From contig JBBHKE010002683.1 of NCBI GenBank assembly GCA_037447655.1, positions 62,001 to 126,000 of the forward strand: a stretch of DNA of 64,000 bases, given 5' to 3'. Positions 49,201-62,026 of the stretch are shown piece by piece. The notes below the pieces were generated by a model, which made no database searches, had not been told where the DNA came from, and saw nothing but the letters and a program-made list of their open reading frames with translations. This DNA comes from Zygnema cylindricum. Taxonomy: Eukaryota; Streptophyta; Zygnematophyceae; Zygnematales; Zygnemataceae. Made by a program: the position numbers and the translations under genes. Position 1 is the first letter of the stretch, and each line of letters opens with the position of its first letter.

Positions 49201-50177
49201 ACTTCTCCAAGTTTGTGTGGGATAGGCTTGTCCCTTGTGGACATCGGTCGAGGATCTGGTCGTTCCAGTGAAATAAAAAATGGAAGTTTGGATGGTTGTT
49301 TATCAACACCTTCGGTGGAGCTGGCTGCAATTGATAGGGATGCGATGTTGGTAGATGACGAGGGATTTAGGGTTTTGGAGAAGCCTTCTGAGGTGGTAGT
49401 TGAAGGCGTGGGAGGTGTGAATTTATCGGGAATGGAATTAGGGAATCATGTGGAAGATACTGCAACAGGGGAGAAAGGGCAAGGCAATGAGGTGGAAGTC
49501 CGATATGCGGGAGGAATGCTTTCTACTCTTCAAACTTGTGGACTCAATCTTGTTGATGTACGACTGGATGGACCAGAGCAGGAAGTTTTTGAAGATCTGA
49601 ACGAAGCACTCATTGAGTTTGCACGGAACTGTCCAAATTTACGCATGCTTGACCTCAATTATTTGAGGTGAGATTATTTAACAACTTGTTATGTAGAAAG
49701 TGTGGATGTATTTAATGGATCTTCAAGGATTGACAGGAAAGGAGTGATGATCCATAGTTATTCATAAACAGAGATGAATCGTGTACTGTCTGGAGTAATA
49801 AGGATTAGTTATTGACCAGAAAGGTGTTTTTTCTGCAGTCTGAAAAGTGGATACCTTATGGACTTTCATACTGATATTGTGAATTTGCTGTGCTTCTGTT
49901 CAGGAATTTGACTGATGAGACGGTTGCAGCCATAGTGTCTCTTTGCCCTCGTTTGGAGCAAGTAGGGTTTGGATGGTGCGATATGTTGACCAACCGGGCC
50001 ATGGTGCAAGTAGCTTCCAGTTGCTCTCGTTTGCGAATTTTAGAGATTTGTTCTTGTCCACAAATAACAGGCGACATCTTCGGGGAGATGGCGGCAGTTA
50101 GACCCGGTACACAGGTTTTGTCCGGTCATAATGTGGTTTTTCGGGTACTTCGTGACACTGAAGGCAGGATACAGTAG
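46212..50177 (+). CDS. F-box/leucine-rich-repeat protein, probable SCF ubiquitin ligase substrate receptor, 8 exons, 811 aa
   Basis: Joined exons: 46212-46738, 47068-47158, 47450-47680, 47872-48053, 48156-48411, 48618-48787, 48963-49667, 49904-50177. Every junction is GT-AG and keeps frame. The F-box is at residues ~138-176 (WAEMPMDILANIFSFLPVEERLLSIPLVCHGWQDAAR). Cys-containing LRRs run through the rest, for example CPMLRELDLTEC, CKGLRALNLDR, CPLLRTLDLSYC, CPNLRMLDLNYL and CSRLRILEICSCPQITG. An acidic, Gly-rich insert at residues ~500-560 (exon 7) separates two LRR blocks. F-box proteins bind SKP1 and present targets to CUL1-based ligases; the target here is unknown. The N-terminal ~135 residues are low complexity. 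I do not recognise a specific land-plant orthologue, so no symbol is given. The start was chosen as the first ATG after a purine-rich leader. Confidence 0.9.
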
Positions 50178-53100
50178 AATTAGATGGACAATGAGTGGTT
50201 TTATGAAACGAGAAACAGAGGACGGAGCTCTCTGCTTTTCTTCCGGGGAAGGAGAATGTCGGAAGCGTGGCCTTGAGGACAGAAACTCTTGTACATTAGA
50301 AAGAATGAAAAGCCTTAAGACTCTGAATGAAATAGAGAAAGCATCATGGAGTAATGGCACCGGTGAATAAATCGGTCAGCGACAAAGCTGTGTGAACCTT
50401 CGAGGATTTAAAATTTTGAAAAACCCGAGTTTTACGCATGTTGACCAATGGTGTGGAGTATAAAAGAATAAAAATTCGCCTTCCACTGTATATGAATAGA
50501 AAAGTTAGTCAGGGACATAAAAGAGTTCCTGATTGACAATATTGCTTCGTATTTTGTGAACTTTTTGTCTGCGGGGCAAAGGTGAATGAGAAAAAGGAGT
50601 ATGTTTGACCATACTAAGTATCCTAGTTTGTGTGTTGATAGTGTTTGTAATCCATAGTTCAAGAGGCTTTCCTACGTTTATATTTTATTTAGTGCAGGTA
50701 TGGTTTCGAGAGAACTTTTTGGGATAGCAGTTAATTGTTGTCGGAAAAGCTTGTGCGTTACCATATCAAATAACTAGTTTTGTGTGCTAATTTGCTGTGG
50801 AGTTTTGCTACCTATTTTTGTGATATTTGATTTTAACAAAATCATACCTAGATGTTACTTGGATTTCCAAATCCTGTCTTGTCTGATTTAACAACAAAAT
50901 GCTTTAGGGACGACAAAGATTTCAAAGGTATAAAGGGTTGGATGTATGGAGCCACATTGGTATTAAAGCATGGTTGTTTGTACACGTCAAACCACACCAA
51001 GAATCCCGGCCTTTTAATTATTAGTACAAGCGTGGGAAATGGATATATGCAGGAAAAGAAGGTCAAGGATGGCTGTCGAATGTTAATTAATAATCGTTGA
51101 AGCTGGGTAGAGGTGTAATGTACACCTTGAATTGCTGTTACCGCTAACAAATAGAGAGGCAGGATAAATTAAAAAGCACGATGGTAAACCATCTAAGTCC
51201 GGGGGTACAAAAAGGGTGGTATGAAAAGAACTGTTTAGCCTTAAAATCCCTCTAGCATCTTTTTGGTCCTAATGCTGTGGACAGTTGTGCACCATTAATG
51301 TTAAGAGTTAGTGCCTTCTGTTTAGAGGGCAAAAGTAATTGTGACAGAGTTAGTATTCTCAACGCTATCAGGACAGTGACTCAGTGGAGTTTCAATGAGA
51401 AGGATACTGGTAATCAATTCAAGTTGTTCCCATAGCTGTTAAATATATAGAAATTGACAATTAAGACCAGAAAGCTTAAACATTTCATTTTACAGGACTA
51501 CAATCAATGTACTTGTACATTACTTCACCCTCCACTATTCCCATATGTAGAATACTGTTGGCAGCATTCTGGACAAGGATATCCTCGCGACAGACTTTAA
51601 AGACCTGATATAACATTTTTACGGCTAACCACAGTTGCTGTGATAGTAACAGCACAATATTTGAACCACAGTTGACCACTGAAAATTATTTTCTACTTAC
51701 TACCCGGTTATTTGAACAATTGGCATTGTGAATCGTTCAAAGCCAAAAACATTGTTTTGTATTTTAAACAGTATTTACATGTGTAAACAGGGAGTCCAAG
51801 TCATGTACAAGGGTATTATGTACAAAGTTACAAACATATTAGGAGGTGTCCCCATGTAATTGACACTTTGAAGAAGTATTTTAGACTTAGTGAAGATTCT
51901 CCGTACTACTTTGAAGAGCATCCCAATGTGCGAAAAGAAAATCAAACTTTGGAATGTGACGGTTGTAGACGTGGTTACAACTTGTGACGATTGAAGACGA
52001 CTACGAAACTTACGACGATTAGTGACGTCTACATAAACAGCGAGGACTGTAGACATCTAGTTGTTTGTGACATTGTAGATGTTTAGGGTTTTGTGACATT
52101 GTGACGTCATGCTCACTTGTGACGACGTCGACGTCACTGATTCAAGAACTTTCCCCCATGGTTTCCCGATTTTGTTTTTTCTACTTTTCTCACTTGACTC
52201 GCCATAAAAATATACCTAAAGGTAGTCAAAGAATTAATTTTCAAAGATCTTTCATTTTATACCAATATTATCGTGTCTCGCTCTAAAAAGTGTGAGATAA
52301 AAGCGATAGTGTGAGAGAGAGAGAGGGGAGAGGTGACGATGGCGTAAAATTCTGCAAAGGACCCATGAATGAAAGTGGAGGTCTGAGACGCTGCATTTTT
52401 TTTCAATACATGCCCGTGACGGCATGGAGAAAATAGTGAGTACTCTCCCTCGTCCTAAAAATTTCCCACTCGTGTGGTGCGTGCGTTGATTGTTTTTCAT
52501 TCGGTGTTTAAGTGATACTTTAACTAAAATCACCTCGCGAGGTGATTTTTGATGAAGTTTTTTGATGGGCTGAATTCTCTTGCCCGGGGGTCGAAAAGAG
52601 GAAAACGCCAAAATGCGTTCACATGATGACAAACACGGAGTAAATTCGAAGTATCAAATTGACGTTCACTGTACTGTGGTAAAAGTGATTTTTCCGTACG
52701 GCTAAGGTTTTTCTCGTTTGGGACTGAATCTTGAGGGAAACGACTGAAAAAAGTCAATACTTTAATACATGGGGCCCCACCCCCTTAGGTAGAAGTACGA
52801 GTAAAGTACGTTTAAGTACACAAAATGTGAGTAGAACTGAAATTAAATAAGTAATGTGTGCACGCTAAAAATACATATAAAGAAAGTCTAAATAAGCGTG
52901 CAAGTGCACCCAAAAATAGTATTTTTTTGCACTATTTTGTACTTTTGTCTCCTAAGATTAACTGAAATCGTTTTTACTTTTCTTGAGCCACACCAAAATT
53001 TGGCCAAAGCTGGAAATTGTTGGACATTTGAACCACTTGTTTGGATTATTCTAGAGATTGAACTTTGCCCAAAAGTCTGCATTGTACTTTTCAAGAAACA

Positions 53101-54110
53101 ATTATTTAAAGTCCAAATACTATGTTGTTACGGTCGTACATTATTATTTTTTGTTAAACACCGTTTCTATGCTCGTCAAATGTGCTGGAAGGTAGAAGCC
53201 ATGACCACATTTTGCTCCAGTTTCTTGTGCCTTTCTTGTGCCTTTTTTTGTGAAACGTTTCTAGGACTTTAAAATCAACTGTATGACCTAGAGAGAGTAT
53301 CATGACAACATGAGGGAGGAAAGGCTTTCAAACAGCATAATAAAAAAACGGGGATAAAACCGATGGCATACTGATCTATGGTTAACCAATAATCGCATGT
53401 CGAACTTAATCGCACTCTGTAAATGGTTTAGTTATTCCAGTTTGTTGCTTGATGCTGAATAATTTTTCATCGGTAACGTTTGGAACCATCTGCAATGGAT
53501 ATGAATTATGAATTGTGTCATAATGGGTAATTAGGCATTTGACAAAGAAAAAACAAGCATAAGGTAGGACTTGGAATGTTTTCTAGGAAAAAATGTTGAA
53601 AACATGGAACATTTTAAACCATTAAAATTGCACAAAAATGTTTAGGAGCATCAAACATGCACATTGATATCTGGACGTGAGGCTCACCTTGTTGTTTTCT
53701 TTTAGAATTTGTCTCGCTGAAAGTTACGATGATCTGTTTCGATGACATCATTTACGACAATATCGTCTCGAGTGGAGTCCCGAGAGTCCTACTCCAACAA
53801 GTGACAACAAAGAAACATACATTCCGAAAGACTTTACAATTCGCCTAAAAATACTATTCAAATTCAAAATTGACACATTCAAATTGCACACCTAAAGAAA
53901 CCACCTAATGTCACAGAACAAGAAATAAAAACTCACTCATATCTAGTTTGAATTTTACTTTTCAACAAGATCCCAAAAAAGATTAACCTGGAATTGATCC
54001 ACATTAAAAAGACACATTTGAACAACCCGTCCGGGCTTCTTCTACGCAAACATTCACCGTTATTAGAGTAAATTTTTGGCAGCAAGTTTATAATTGTGTT
54101 GTATTTAATT
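50178..54110. other. Intergenic region, no gene recognised
   Basis: The first part is likely the 3' UTR of the F-box gene. A perfect 24-bp palindrome (aaaatcacctcg and its complement) lies at 52526-52549. A block rich in tgacg/acgtc repeats lies at about 51955-52140. Short open frames show no domain motifs. Confidence 0.5.
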
Positions 54111-56546
54111 TTAACGTGCAGAAAAATGCAATTCAAATTGACTAACAGTGTACCGTACATCAGGAAGATCGGATCTCTCTCTCCAGCTGGCATTCTCCCT
54201 GATGGTCGGCAGTTTCCCATTGGGCGTGCCCTGTGATTGGTTCACGTGTCTCTCCCAGGAATTGATACGTGTCACAATCTCTTCGTCCCTCCTCTTCCTC
54301 CTCCAGGCCAAACAGAAACAGAGGGCAGCGGCAAAAATCATGGAAAGACCGACGACTATAAATCCAGCCACTGTGGCACCTGTCACTGTAGTAGATTTTC
54401 CTGCATTCGTTCGGCTTTTTTTTGTGTTTTAGCGTTTGAGGATTAGTTACCGGATTAGGATTAAGATAAAGGGTGGGACGGTGACAAAAATTGAATAAAA
54501 ACCGGTAAATGGTTTTACAACTGACATTGATTAAGAACCTCATCTGAATCAGCTTGTTATTATTCAAACAAAAAGATACTTTAGAGAAAACAAAAAAGAC
54601 CATTTAAATCTGTTTTCGCCATTCAAAAGCCAACAGAAAAAAATACCCAAGCGTTAAGAAGCTACCTTGTGAGGATGAAGGAGATAAATTTTTCGCCTTT
54701 AACAAAATAATAGCTTTTGTCTGTTTTGCTGATGTGTCACCAGCTTCTAGAATGCTGGTATTAGTGTTGACCGCCTCCGCGACAATTGTCACACTATCAT
54801 CCTCTGTAGAAATGGAAGAGTCCTGAATCAAAATTGATCAAATTTAATTCCATTTTATACATTTAGAATCGGATAGAAAACCCAGAAGTTCAAAAAAATT
54901 TCAACTCTTTCTATCTAGTCATCTCCCTCTCCCCCTCTTCCCTCCTCCCCTCATTGCTTCCAAAGCCACCACAAATCGGAAACTTTTTAAAACTTCAATT
55001 TTAAAACCTCGTTTTTCAAAATCCCAAAAGAGAACTTACATTGTTCGGCAATCTCAAGTACCTAAGGTTTTCCAAAACTTCGTTGATTATTACTGTGGAT
55101 CCATTTATTTCTATCTCTTTGGTCTGAATTAATGCAGATTCTGGAGAGGCACTCGGTCCACGTGGCTAAAACGACAAAGAAAGTCCAGAAGTGTTTAAGC
55201 TCAAAAGACCGTTGAGAGTTCTCAATGTGACATGTGTCACAGGTTCAAACTGGCCTGTGATTTATTGTCCAAGAAACAAAAAAAGAGAAGTGTGACAAAA
55301 AAGAAAAACATGATTTGGAAATTGGGATTTTAAAAATATTATGAGAAAGAGATAAATTGGTCCAAAATGTATCGCCATTATAATGTTTGGACAAAAGGAG
55401 AAAATGAGAAAGTATATCGAGTATCTGAAATGTTTTAAAATTCCATTCGAAAATTCAAGAAACAACATTGAAATTTTAAAATTTAACCTTCAATATTCAA
55501 CCATATGCATTGAACTTGAAATAAGAAATATTTTACATACAAAAAAAACAAACAAAACTGCATTAAACCATGTTCTCCGTGTTCATTCAGTTCTGTTTTT
55601 ACATCTTTTTTTCCGCCAAAAAATCCAGAGGCATTAGTTAGTGTGTATCTAGTGGTGAAAATAGAATGCGTCTCATAAAATTAAGTATGAAATGTACCTT
55701 CAAATGTTTCATTGTATCGTACGACAACATTCGAAATTGGTACTCCAGCAACTAAACCCGTAGTATTGCCGATATTTGATTAATTCGAAATGGGTACAGC
55801 TCCAAGGGAAGTAATTGCCATGATAAAACTTTTAGGGGCATCAATTTGTGGAACAGGATGAAAAATTACCGAAACAGAACTGGAGATTTGATTATTATAA
55901 GAGTCTTTCACTATGATGAGAATTGTGTCGTTTTCTGAAAAAGTGTTGTCACTGCATGGGAAAAATTCAATAAAAGAATAACCCTCTTTTTTGTTTTTGC
56001 TAGTTTTTGGAAGATAACGGAAAACTGCTTTTCCCAATTACTGTAGTTCACATGAACAAAAAGTCATATTACTAGTTTTTGAAGTGAATTTGGAAGATAT
56101 GTATACTTCAAAACATGATTTAGTGTGGAATAGAAGTTATTGAAACTTCATCGACGTCAGCATAAATAAGAGTGGAAGTTACGAAATCAAAATGGAAAAA
56201 GGAACCACTCTATTAATGGTAAAGCTGATTATTAGTGGGCCGAGTTTCAGATGCCCACTTATGGTGGTTCCTATTCAATGTCCAATTTTTCATCGAAGAA
56301 AAATGGGTATTTAGTATAATACTAAATTGACAATGTTTTTTTTGGTTGCCTTTCATAATATAATCTTTGGAGCTCAATGTCTTAACATGCGATAATGGAA
56401 TTCAAGATGGAAACCAAAACATTTAAAAACAACAATAAAAAAAGGGTCGTAAATGTTTAAGCTCAAATTTCATTAGTTACAATTTGAAATTTATTCAAAA
56501 TCATGAGTACGCATTGCTGGATAAAACCAGCCAGATGTACATATCA

Positions 56547-56633
<87 letters not shown>

Positions 56634-59600
56634 GTATAACCTCGTATATGTGACTGCCCTAAGGGCCATATTTATGGCGTCGAGAGCTCCTGAGAATCGG
56701 AGTGGGATTCTATGTTGACCTATCACGTCACTTTGGAGACTTGTGGAGTTGTCAGAGAAACTAAAGTCACTTTCATTGAAATTCACGCCAATTTCCCAAA
56801 CCTTGTCTTTTGTCGTATTCATTTGGCCATGGTGAGCCCAAATTGAAAAGTACAACGGAATCGAACGAGATATGTACTTTATCGAGAAGCTTCCTAAAGT
56901 CCTGCAAAATTAATCCTTAATTTTTGTTACCCATGTGAAGTTTTAGCTCAACAATGTATAACGAATTATTCTATATTCATCATTCAATAAATAAAACAAT
57001 CGTACGCTATATTTAGTATGAATTTCCTTTGACCAAATGGAGTAGAAATATTGGAGAATTGATAAATGGGAGCTATCAATGCTTTGAAAAAGGTTAAGAA
57101 TGTAGTTTTAATAACTCACCCATTGAGGTAAACAGTTGAGCCCAAAACTGTAAAAAATGGAGAGGGAAGAGATATTATATTTGGAGGCCGTGGCCTCACA
57201 GTAATAGTGAGTATTTCAGATAGTGTACGATTTCTTTTGTCTTTTACTGAATAGATCAGCCAATCAGAGCCATAAAAATCATAGGCTGGCTGGTAAATAA
57301 TCGTACGGCTATCGTTGAGTGTTGCCTGTCCATTGATAGGTTCCTGAATTGAAAATGGTCCCAAAAAATAGAATAGATTTTATCGTAAACTTGACAAAAA
57401 TTCTGGACAGGAGGAGAAATTGATCCAACTAACTGGTATCATTTGATTAGAGCTCAGATTTTTGTTTTTATATTCAAATTTCAAAATGATCTTTCAATAG
57501 TTAAATCAATCTCTGAGATTTGAATAACCATTAGTTAATTGGCAATCCCAAATGTATAACAATCGTATCAATAATTTGTAAGATGATTCCATAAACACCA
57601 ATGCTTTAACTTTATCATGTTTAATTTATAATATAATACCAGGAATTTATAAAAAGGGACCAAAAAAACTGCCATTGGTTCACCTCTTTTATTCCAATAA
57701 GTTGTAGACTTCCGTATGCTGCTCTGTCATTGGTCAAAACCTCATTTTCTGTCGTTTCCCCGTCGAAAGATTCCGCAAAATTCGGAGATGTTCGAGGAGG
57801 CGAATCATCTGTCGACTCACTCATCAAAAAGAAAAAGAAAGGTCATCAACCACAACTGGGACCACACATAGATACACCGTCCACTGATGAACTAAGTTTG
57901 TTAATAATAAAGTTGTTTTTTTCTGTTTTTTGAGGTGAATTAGCTAAAACCTATTTCACACTGAGTGTGGAGGATATCTATTTTGAGGGAAATATCAGCA
58001 CCGGTAAAGTTGAGCACAACCGACAAGCATCATAAACCTATCGAAGCAATATTACATACATGATTATTGTATATGCACGTAATAGCAGAAAATTATGCGT
58101 TCGTATGTGGAAATAATTGTGCATTCATATGTGAAAATAACACGACTTGAAAGTAAACACGGATGTTCAAGCATGTGAGAAACTATGGGAGAGAGAATAA
58201 GTAGTGTGGATATTACCAATGCAAGGGAGGATCCAGAAATTCTCTTCATAGTTTATCCCATTAACGGAAAACTCCACCTTAACTATCTCCGTCTCCACCA
58301 TAACCGGGACGCCGCATTCTAGAGAACCGCCAGCTGGCCCTGCCTGTCCAGAAACGACAGCTGGCGCGCTGCGATTGGCCGATGAGCTGATGGAGGTGAA
58401 GCGACACGTGGCCCAGTTTAGAGGGAGGGAGAGAGGAAAACCTTTGATAGTTACTACGTCTCCTCCTTTCCGATCGAGCCATGGAGGCCATTGGGACAAC
58501 CAGGCCGGCTGCGCTGAGTGGAAAAGACAGGATAATGCCACGATCATTAGTGCTGAGAATCTGTACCATATATAGTGTGGATGTATAGGTCAAATCTCGG
58601 CATTTGGGAAAAAGAAACATGTGAGAGTTAAGCATCTGAGAAGGATGTGAACCAGAACGCAATGAATCAGAACGCAGTGAATTCCCAAGAAACGACTTCA
58701 TGTTCTAATGGATTTGACTACTAGTTATTACTAGTGTATGTGAAAAAATCTCAGCTCTTTAGTCAGTGGTAGTAGTAGTAGAATCAACTCTAAATTTTAA
58801 AACCTGACATCTAAGTTATGACATAGAGCATCCGAAAGCCTCTGTTTCTCAAGGGGAAAAAAAGGACGGGTTTTGAAGCGTACCATAGAAAAAAAAGCGC
58901 TATTTCACAAATTTCTGTGCACCATTTTCTTTTGTGAAGAATAAAACAAATTCCGCCTCGCCTTCAATGCTTTGACATGATGTGACACATGTCACAGTGT
59001 TATTATTTGAATCCACTAATCCTTGTATGATGGTATAATTGGATCCCCAAAGACATGTGGGTACGCCATTGGTAAGAAAACCATCGCCTCTAATAGAAAC
59101 CAGAGTTTCACCAGATAATGGTCCCAGAGGAGGAGAGAGAGAACTAATGGAAAGTGATCCGCTTAGACTTAGAGAAGCCATTGGAGGAGGAAAGGAGGTC
59201 ATTGAAGGAGGCCATAGTGAGGAATCTGAAAGAGGGTATTGATAAAGAGAAGGAAGACTTGAGGGCGACGGAAATAGACCAGAAGTAAAGGGAGGTGAAG
59301 GTAGAGAAAAATCTCCTGCAAAGTTAGAAGCGAACGGAATTATGGAGAGGGAAAATGCACATAAACAAGGAGAAAAGGAATTGAATGGGGTGCTGATGTT
59401 ATGTCGGGTAATAAATTGTTCAGCACATAAAAAAAAACGCATGGAAAAGTGTTCTAACAAGAAAAAATCGATAACAGATCGATAGAAATCTTTGAAAATC
59501 ACAGTGTGTCTATTCATTTACAAGGCGTCCCCATGCCGCTAAACCGTACATCTTTTGCGATTGAAACATTATCCTTGTAATCAAGAATCTATAACAATAA

Positions 59601-60957
59601 CCTCTTTTTTTTGTGTTCTTTTTCTGTGAACCTATTTGTATTCCTACCCTGTGTAATGGTGAGGTATGGGACACGTGTCGGTGACTGTATGATAACGTTT
59701 CCAATATCAACGGCCTTGATGAAAACAATATAAATACCCAAGTTGAGGTCTCCTGTAGAACAGGTAACAAGATAATGTCCCACTGGTACAGGCATGTTCA
59801 CAAAACAGTGATCCTAATATCACAAAAAAAGGAGAAAAATGGTTATTCAAACTAAGTCAACGAAAAGCACACCTTTCTCTATACATTGCAAGGGCAGTAA
59901 CCTTTGTAATATTTGAAGCAAAGATTTCTCATTTACAATCTGCAGGCCTGTTATAAGTAATCTTCTCTTTGACATCTAAGAAAAGAGCTTCTCCCAGAAA
60001 TCACCCTTTCCACTTGATTCTACCCTCTACCCTTTCTACCCTTTCTAATACTTGAGAAAATCTCAAAATAACTCAGGATTATGAGTTCTCAATTTATTCA
60101 GACGTTGCTTTCTTTTGCCAAACATATCATCTCACCAGAATAAGCATTCCAGGTGAAGTAATTGGTGATAACGTGACAGTGAAATCAGGAACATCATAAT
60201 TCCATGTTCCATTGTACCAATCACATCCTTGACTCAAGCAACCGTGTTCCATGCAGCCGCAAAACTCGTTACAATTTCCGTCCTCCGCCAAAATAACGAA
60301 TGTGAAATTGCTGCCTTTCGAAATTGTTGCGTTTCTATGTGCTGCAAGGTCCGTTGTGGTGCAAGATGGGTCAAGAACATCTGCGGGAGGGAGAGGAGAG
60401 TGAGAGTGAGAGCAAGAGGACAAGGACAACGAGCGGGAGGAGGAGAGGGAGTGGGAGAGGAAGAGGGAGAAGGGAGAGGGAGGGCATGGGAAGAGATAGA
60501 GAAGGCAAAGGAAAACGAGATGTAGTCACGTGTAGGTTGTTTGTGACTCTTGTGGCAGTGTTCGGTACACGTAGAATGTTGAGCTTTTTACATTTTTTTT
60601 CCATTGTTGAACACAACTTTACACACAAAAGTCATTTTTTTCATGTTTTGGAGGATCTCACGGATTTTCCTCCTGTTTAGGAGATTCGCTGCAATGTCTA
60701 CGCTGAATCAAATTTCTAAAAGCATTTACTTCAAAAAATCGCTCAGCTTTAAGTTCAATTTGACAATGCTACAATTTTCCCTCTATGGAATAGAATATGA
60801 AACGATGCATGTAGAGAAAATTAATACATGACATGTTCAACATTTTGTTTTTAAGAAATGTTAGCTTAATGAACAAATTTGGGATTTTCTCAAGGAAAAA
60901 TTAACATTGTGTGGGTAGAGGAAGAGAGAGAGAGAGGGGAGAGAGAGGGGGGAGGGG

Positions 60958-61046
<89 letters not shown>

Positions 61047-61156
61047 ATGCACGGAGAAAACATAAAAATACCATTAGCTACAGCTCCTGTTATAAATACA
61101 GAAAGGACAGATATCAACGAGCCATTTTGGTGACATTTCAATCTCATGACCCCCAT
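54111..61156 (-). CDS. Single-pass membrane protein with filamin repeat, IPT/TIG domains and cadherin-like repeats
   Basis: Exons read right to left: 61072-61156 (signal peptide, MRLKCHQNGSLISVLSVFITG), 60136-60380 and 59648-59813 (filamin-type Ig repeat, ending SPTRVPYLTITQG), 58909-59315 (Ser/Pro linker, then IPT/TIG with GPLSGETLVSIRGDGF), 58217-58508 (second IPT/TIG, GGDVVTIKGF), 57684-57808, 57120-57343, 56641-56901 and about 55790-56037 (cadherin-like/tandem-95 repeats, with ENEVLTND, YQPAYDFYGSDWLIYSVKD, LRFSGALDAINMALRAVTYT), 55698-55751, 55040-55165, 54666-54822, 54111-54400 (transmembrane GFIVVGLSMIFAAALCFCLAW, then WRRKRR and a ~60-residue tail). Most junctions keep frame. The 56641/56037 junction does not, so an exon is missing or the gene is damaged there. 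The layout indicates an extracellular adhesion or recognition protein; filamin repeats plus one C-terminal helix recall gamete protein GEX2, but that is speculative. Confidence 0.72.
56551..56627. repeat. (GA)n microsatellite in an intron of the membrane-protein gene
   Basis: About 38 GA units, which on the sense (minus) strand form a CT tract starting about 13 nt after the predicted donor at 56640. Confidence 0.97.
60381..61045. repeat. Purine-rich tracts in intron 1 of the membrane-protein gene
   Basis: 60381-60520 is an imperfect GA/GGA tract that on the minus strand serves as a long polypyrimidine tract before the exon 2 acceptor. 60917-61045 is a purer (GA)n tract near the donor of exon 1. 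The stretch between holds no coding signal. Confidence 0.85.
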
Positions 61157-61294
61157 ATACATCCTGTACGGAAAACAATGTGGGAATAACATCCGCCAGA
61201 AGCTGCAATGCGTAACCGTATAAGAATTAAATAAAATGCGGTATTAATTTCTACAATCAGTTCAATATCAGCAGTATAATTTTTACGATGGATC
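61157..61294 (-). promoter_or_regulatory. Probable 5' UTR/promoter region of the membrane-protein gene
   Basis: No coding region seen. The gene's first ATG lies at 61154-61156 on the minus strand. No TATA box identified with confidence. Confidence 0.3.
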
Positions 61295-61478
61295 AATAAG
61301 TTGCAGTATTGATATTTATAATGGAAGAGTAAGTTGCAGTATTGATGTTTATAATGGAAGAGTAAGTTGCAGTATTGATGTTTATAATGGAAGAGTAAGT
61401 TGCAGTATTGATATTTATAATGGAAGAGTAAGTTGCAGTATTGATATTTATAATGGAAGAGTAAGTTGCAGTATTGAC
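61295..61478. repeat. 33-bp minisatellite, about 5.5 copies
   Basis: Units agtaagttgcagtattgatg / tttataatggaag start at 61295, 61328, 61361, 61394, 61427 and 61460 and differ by single substitutions. Because 33 is a multiple of 3, the minus strand reads as an 11-residue peptide repeat (NTATYSSIINI), which I regard as fortuitous. 61479-61803 is unassigned. Confidence 0.93.
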
Positions 61479-61803
61479 GTTCAATTCATGAGTCGCAACA
61501 TTTATGTTTACGGTGGACCAATGAGTGACAGCAGCTGAGGACGAGCATCAGAGGAGAGCCTTTACAAAAGCTTACAAAAGCTTTTCAATCTACCAGCCAA
61601 AAAGTTGCCTGCGGGATTTTTGATTTATACTGCCTTCGGCTCGCAGGACGCCAGGCCATCCCTACGCCGGCCAGCAGATTGGGACTTTGCAGCGGTTAAA
61701 CAACGGCGAAAATGTGCCAGCCAATACGTGGCGGATTTGTTAAGTACGGTCAGGTGAAAGACGACGCTCCTGAGATTTGAGCGATTAGGATACCTGAACG
61801 GTA

Positions 61804-62019
61804 CACCGTGAATCGCTATTAGTGTTAATGTTTTTTGCCACTTAAATCATCTTTTCTCTGTTCACACATATCAAATTTTGAATCCGACGGTTGCGATTGA
61901 AAGATAAGATTCTCAGCTACCGATTGGCGGTCTCAAACTGAAAATCAAACTAGTGTGTACAGAGAAAAGATGTGTTAAGTGGCAAAAAAAAATAGTAACA
62001 CTAATAGCGATACACGGTG
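61804..62019. mobile_element. TIR element (MITE) with long inverted repeats, 216 bp
   Basis: The left arm caccgtgaatcgctattagt... through ctctgttcacaca is matched by an inverted right arm ending ctaatagcgatacacggtg, about 65 bp per arm. TA flanks both ends (61802-61803, 62020-62021). It lies 7 bp from the next element of the same family. Confidence 0.9.
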
Positions 62020-62026
62020 TACTGTA

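Noticed and set aside
58279-58701. 140-codon minus-strand frame overlapping IPT/TIG exon 5
   Set aside because: Different frame from the TIG-bearing one; no domain.
61293-61484. Open frame with an 11-residue peptide repeat
   Set aside because: Produced by a 33-bp minisatellite whose period is a multiple of three; no start context, splice support or known family.
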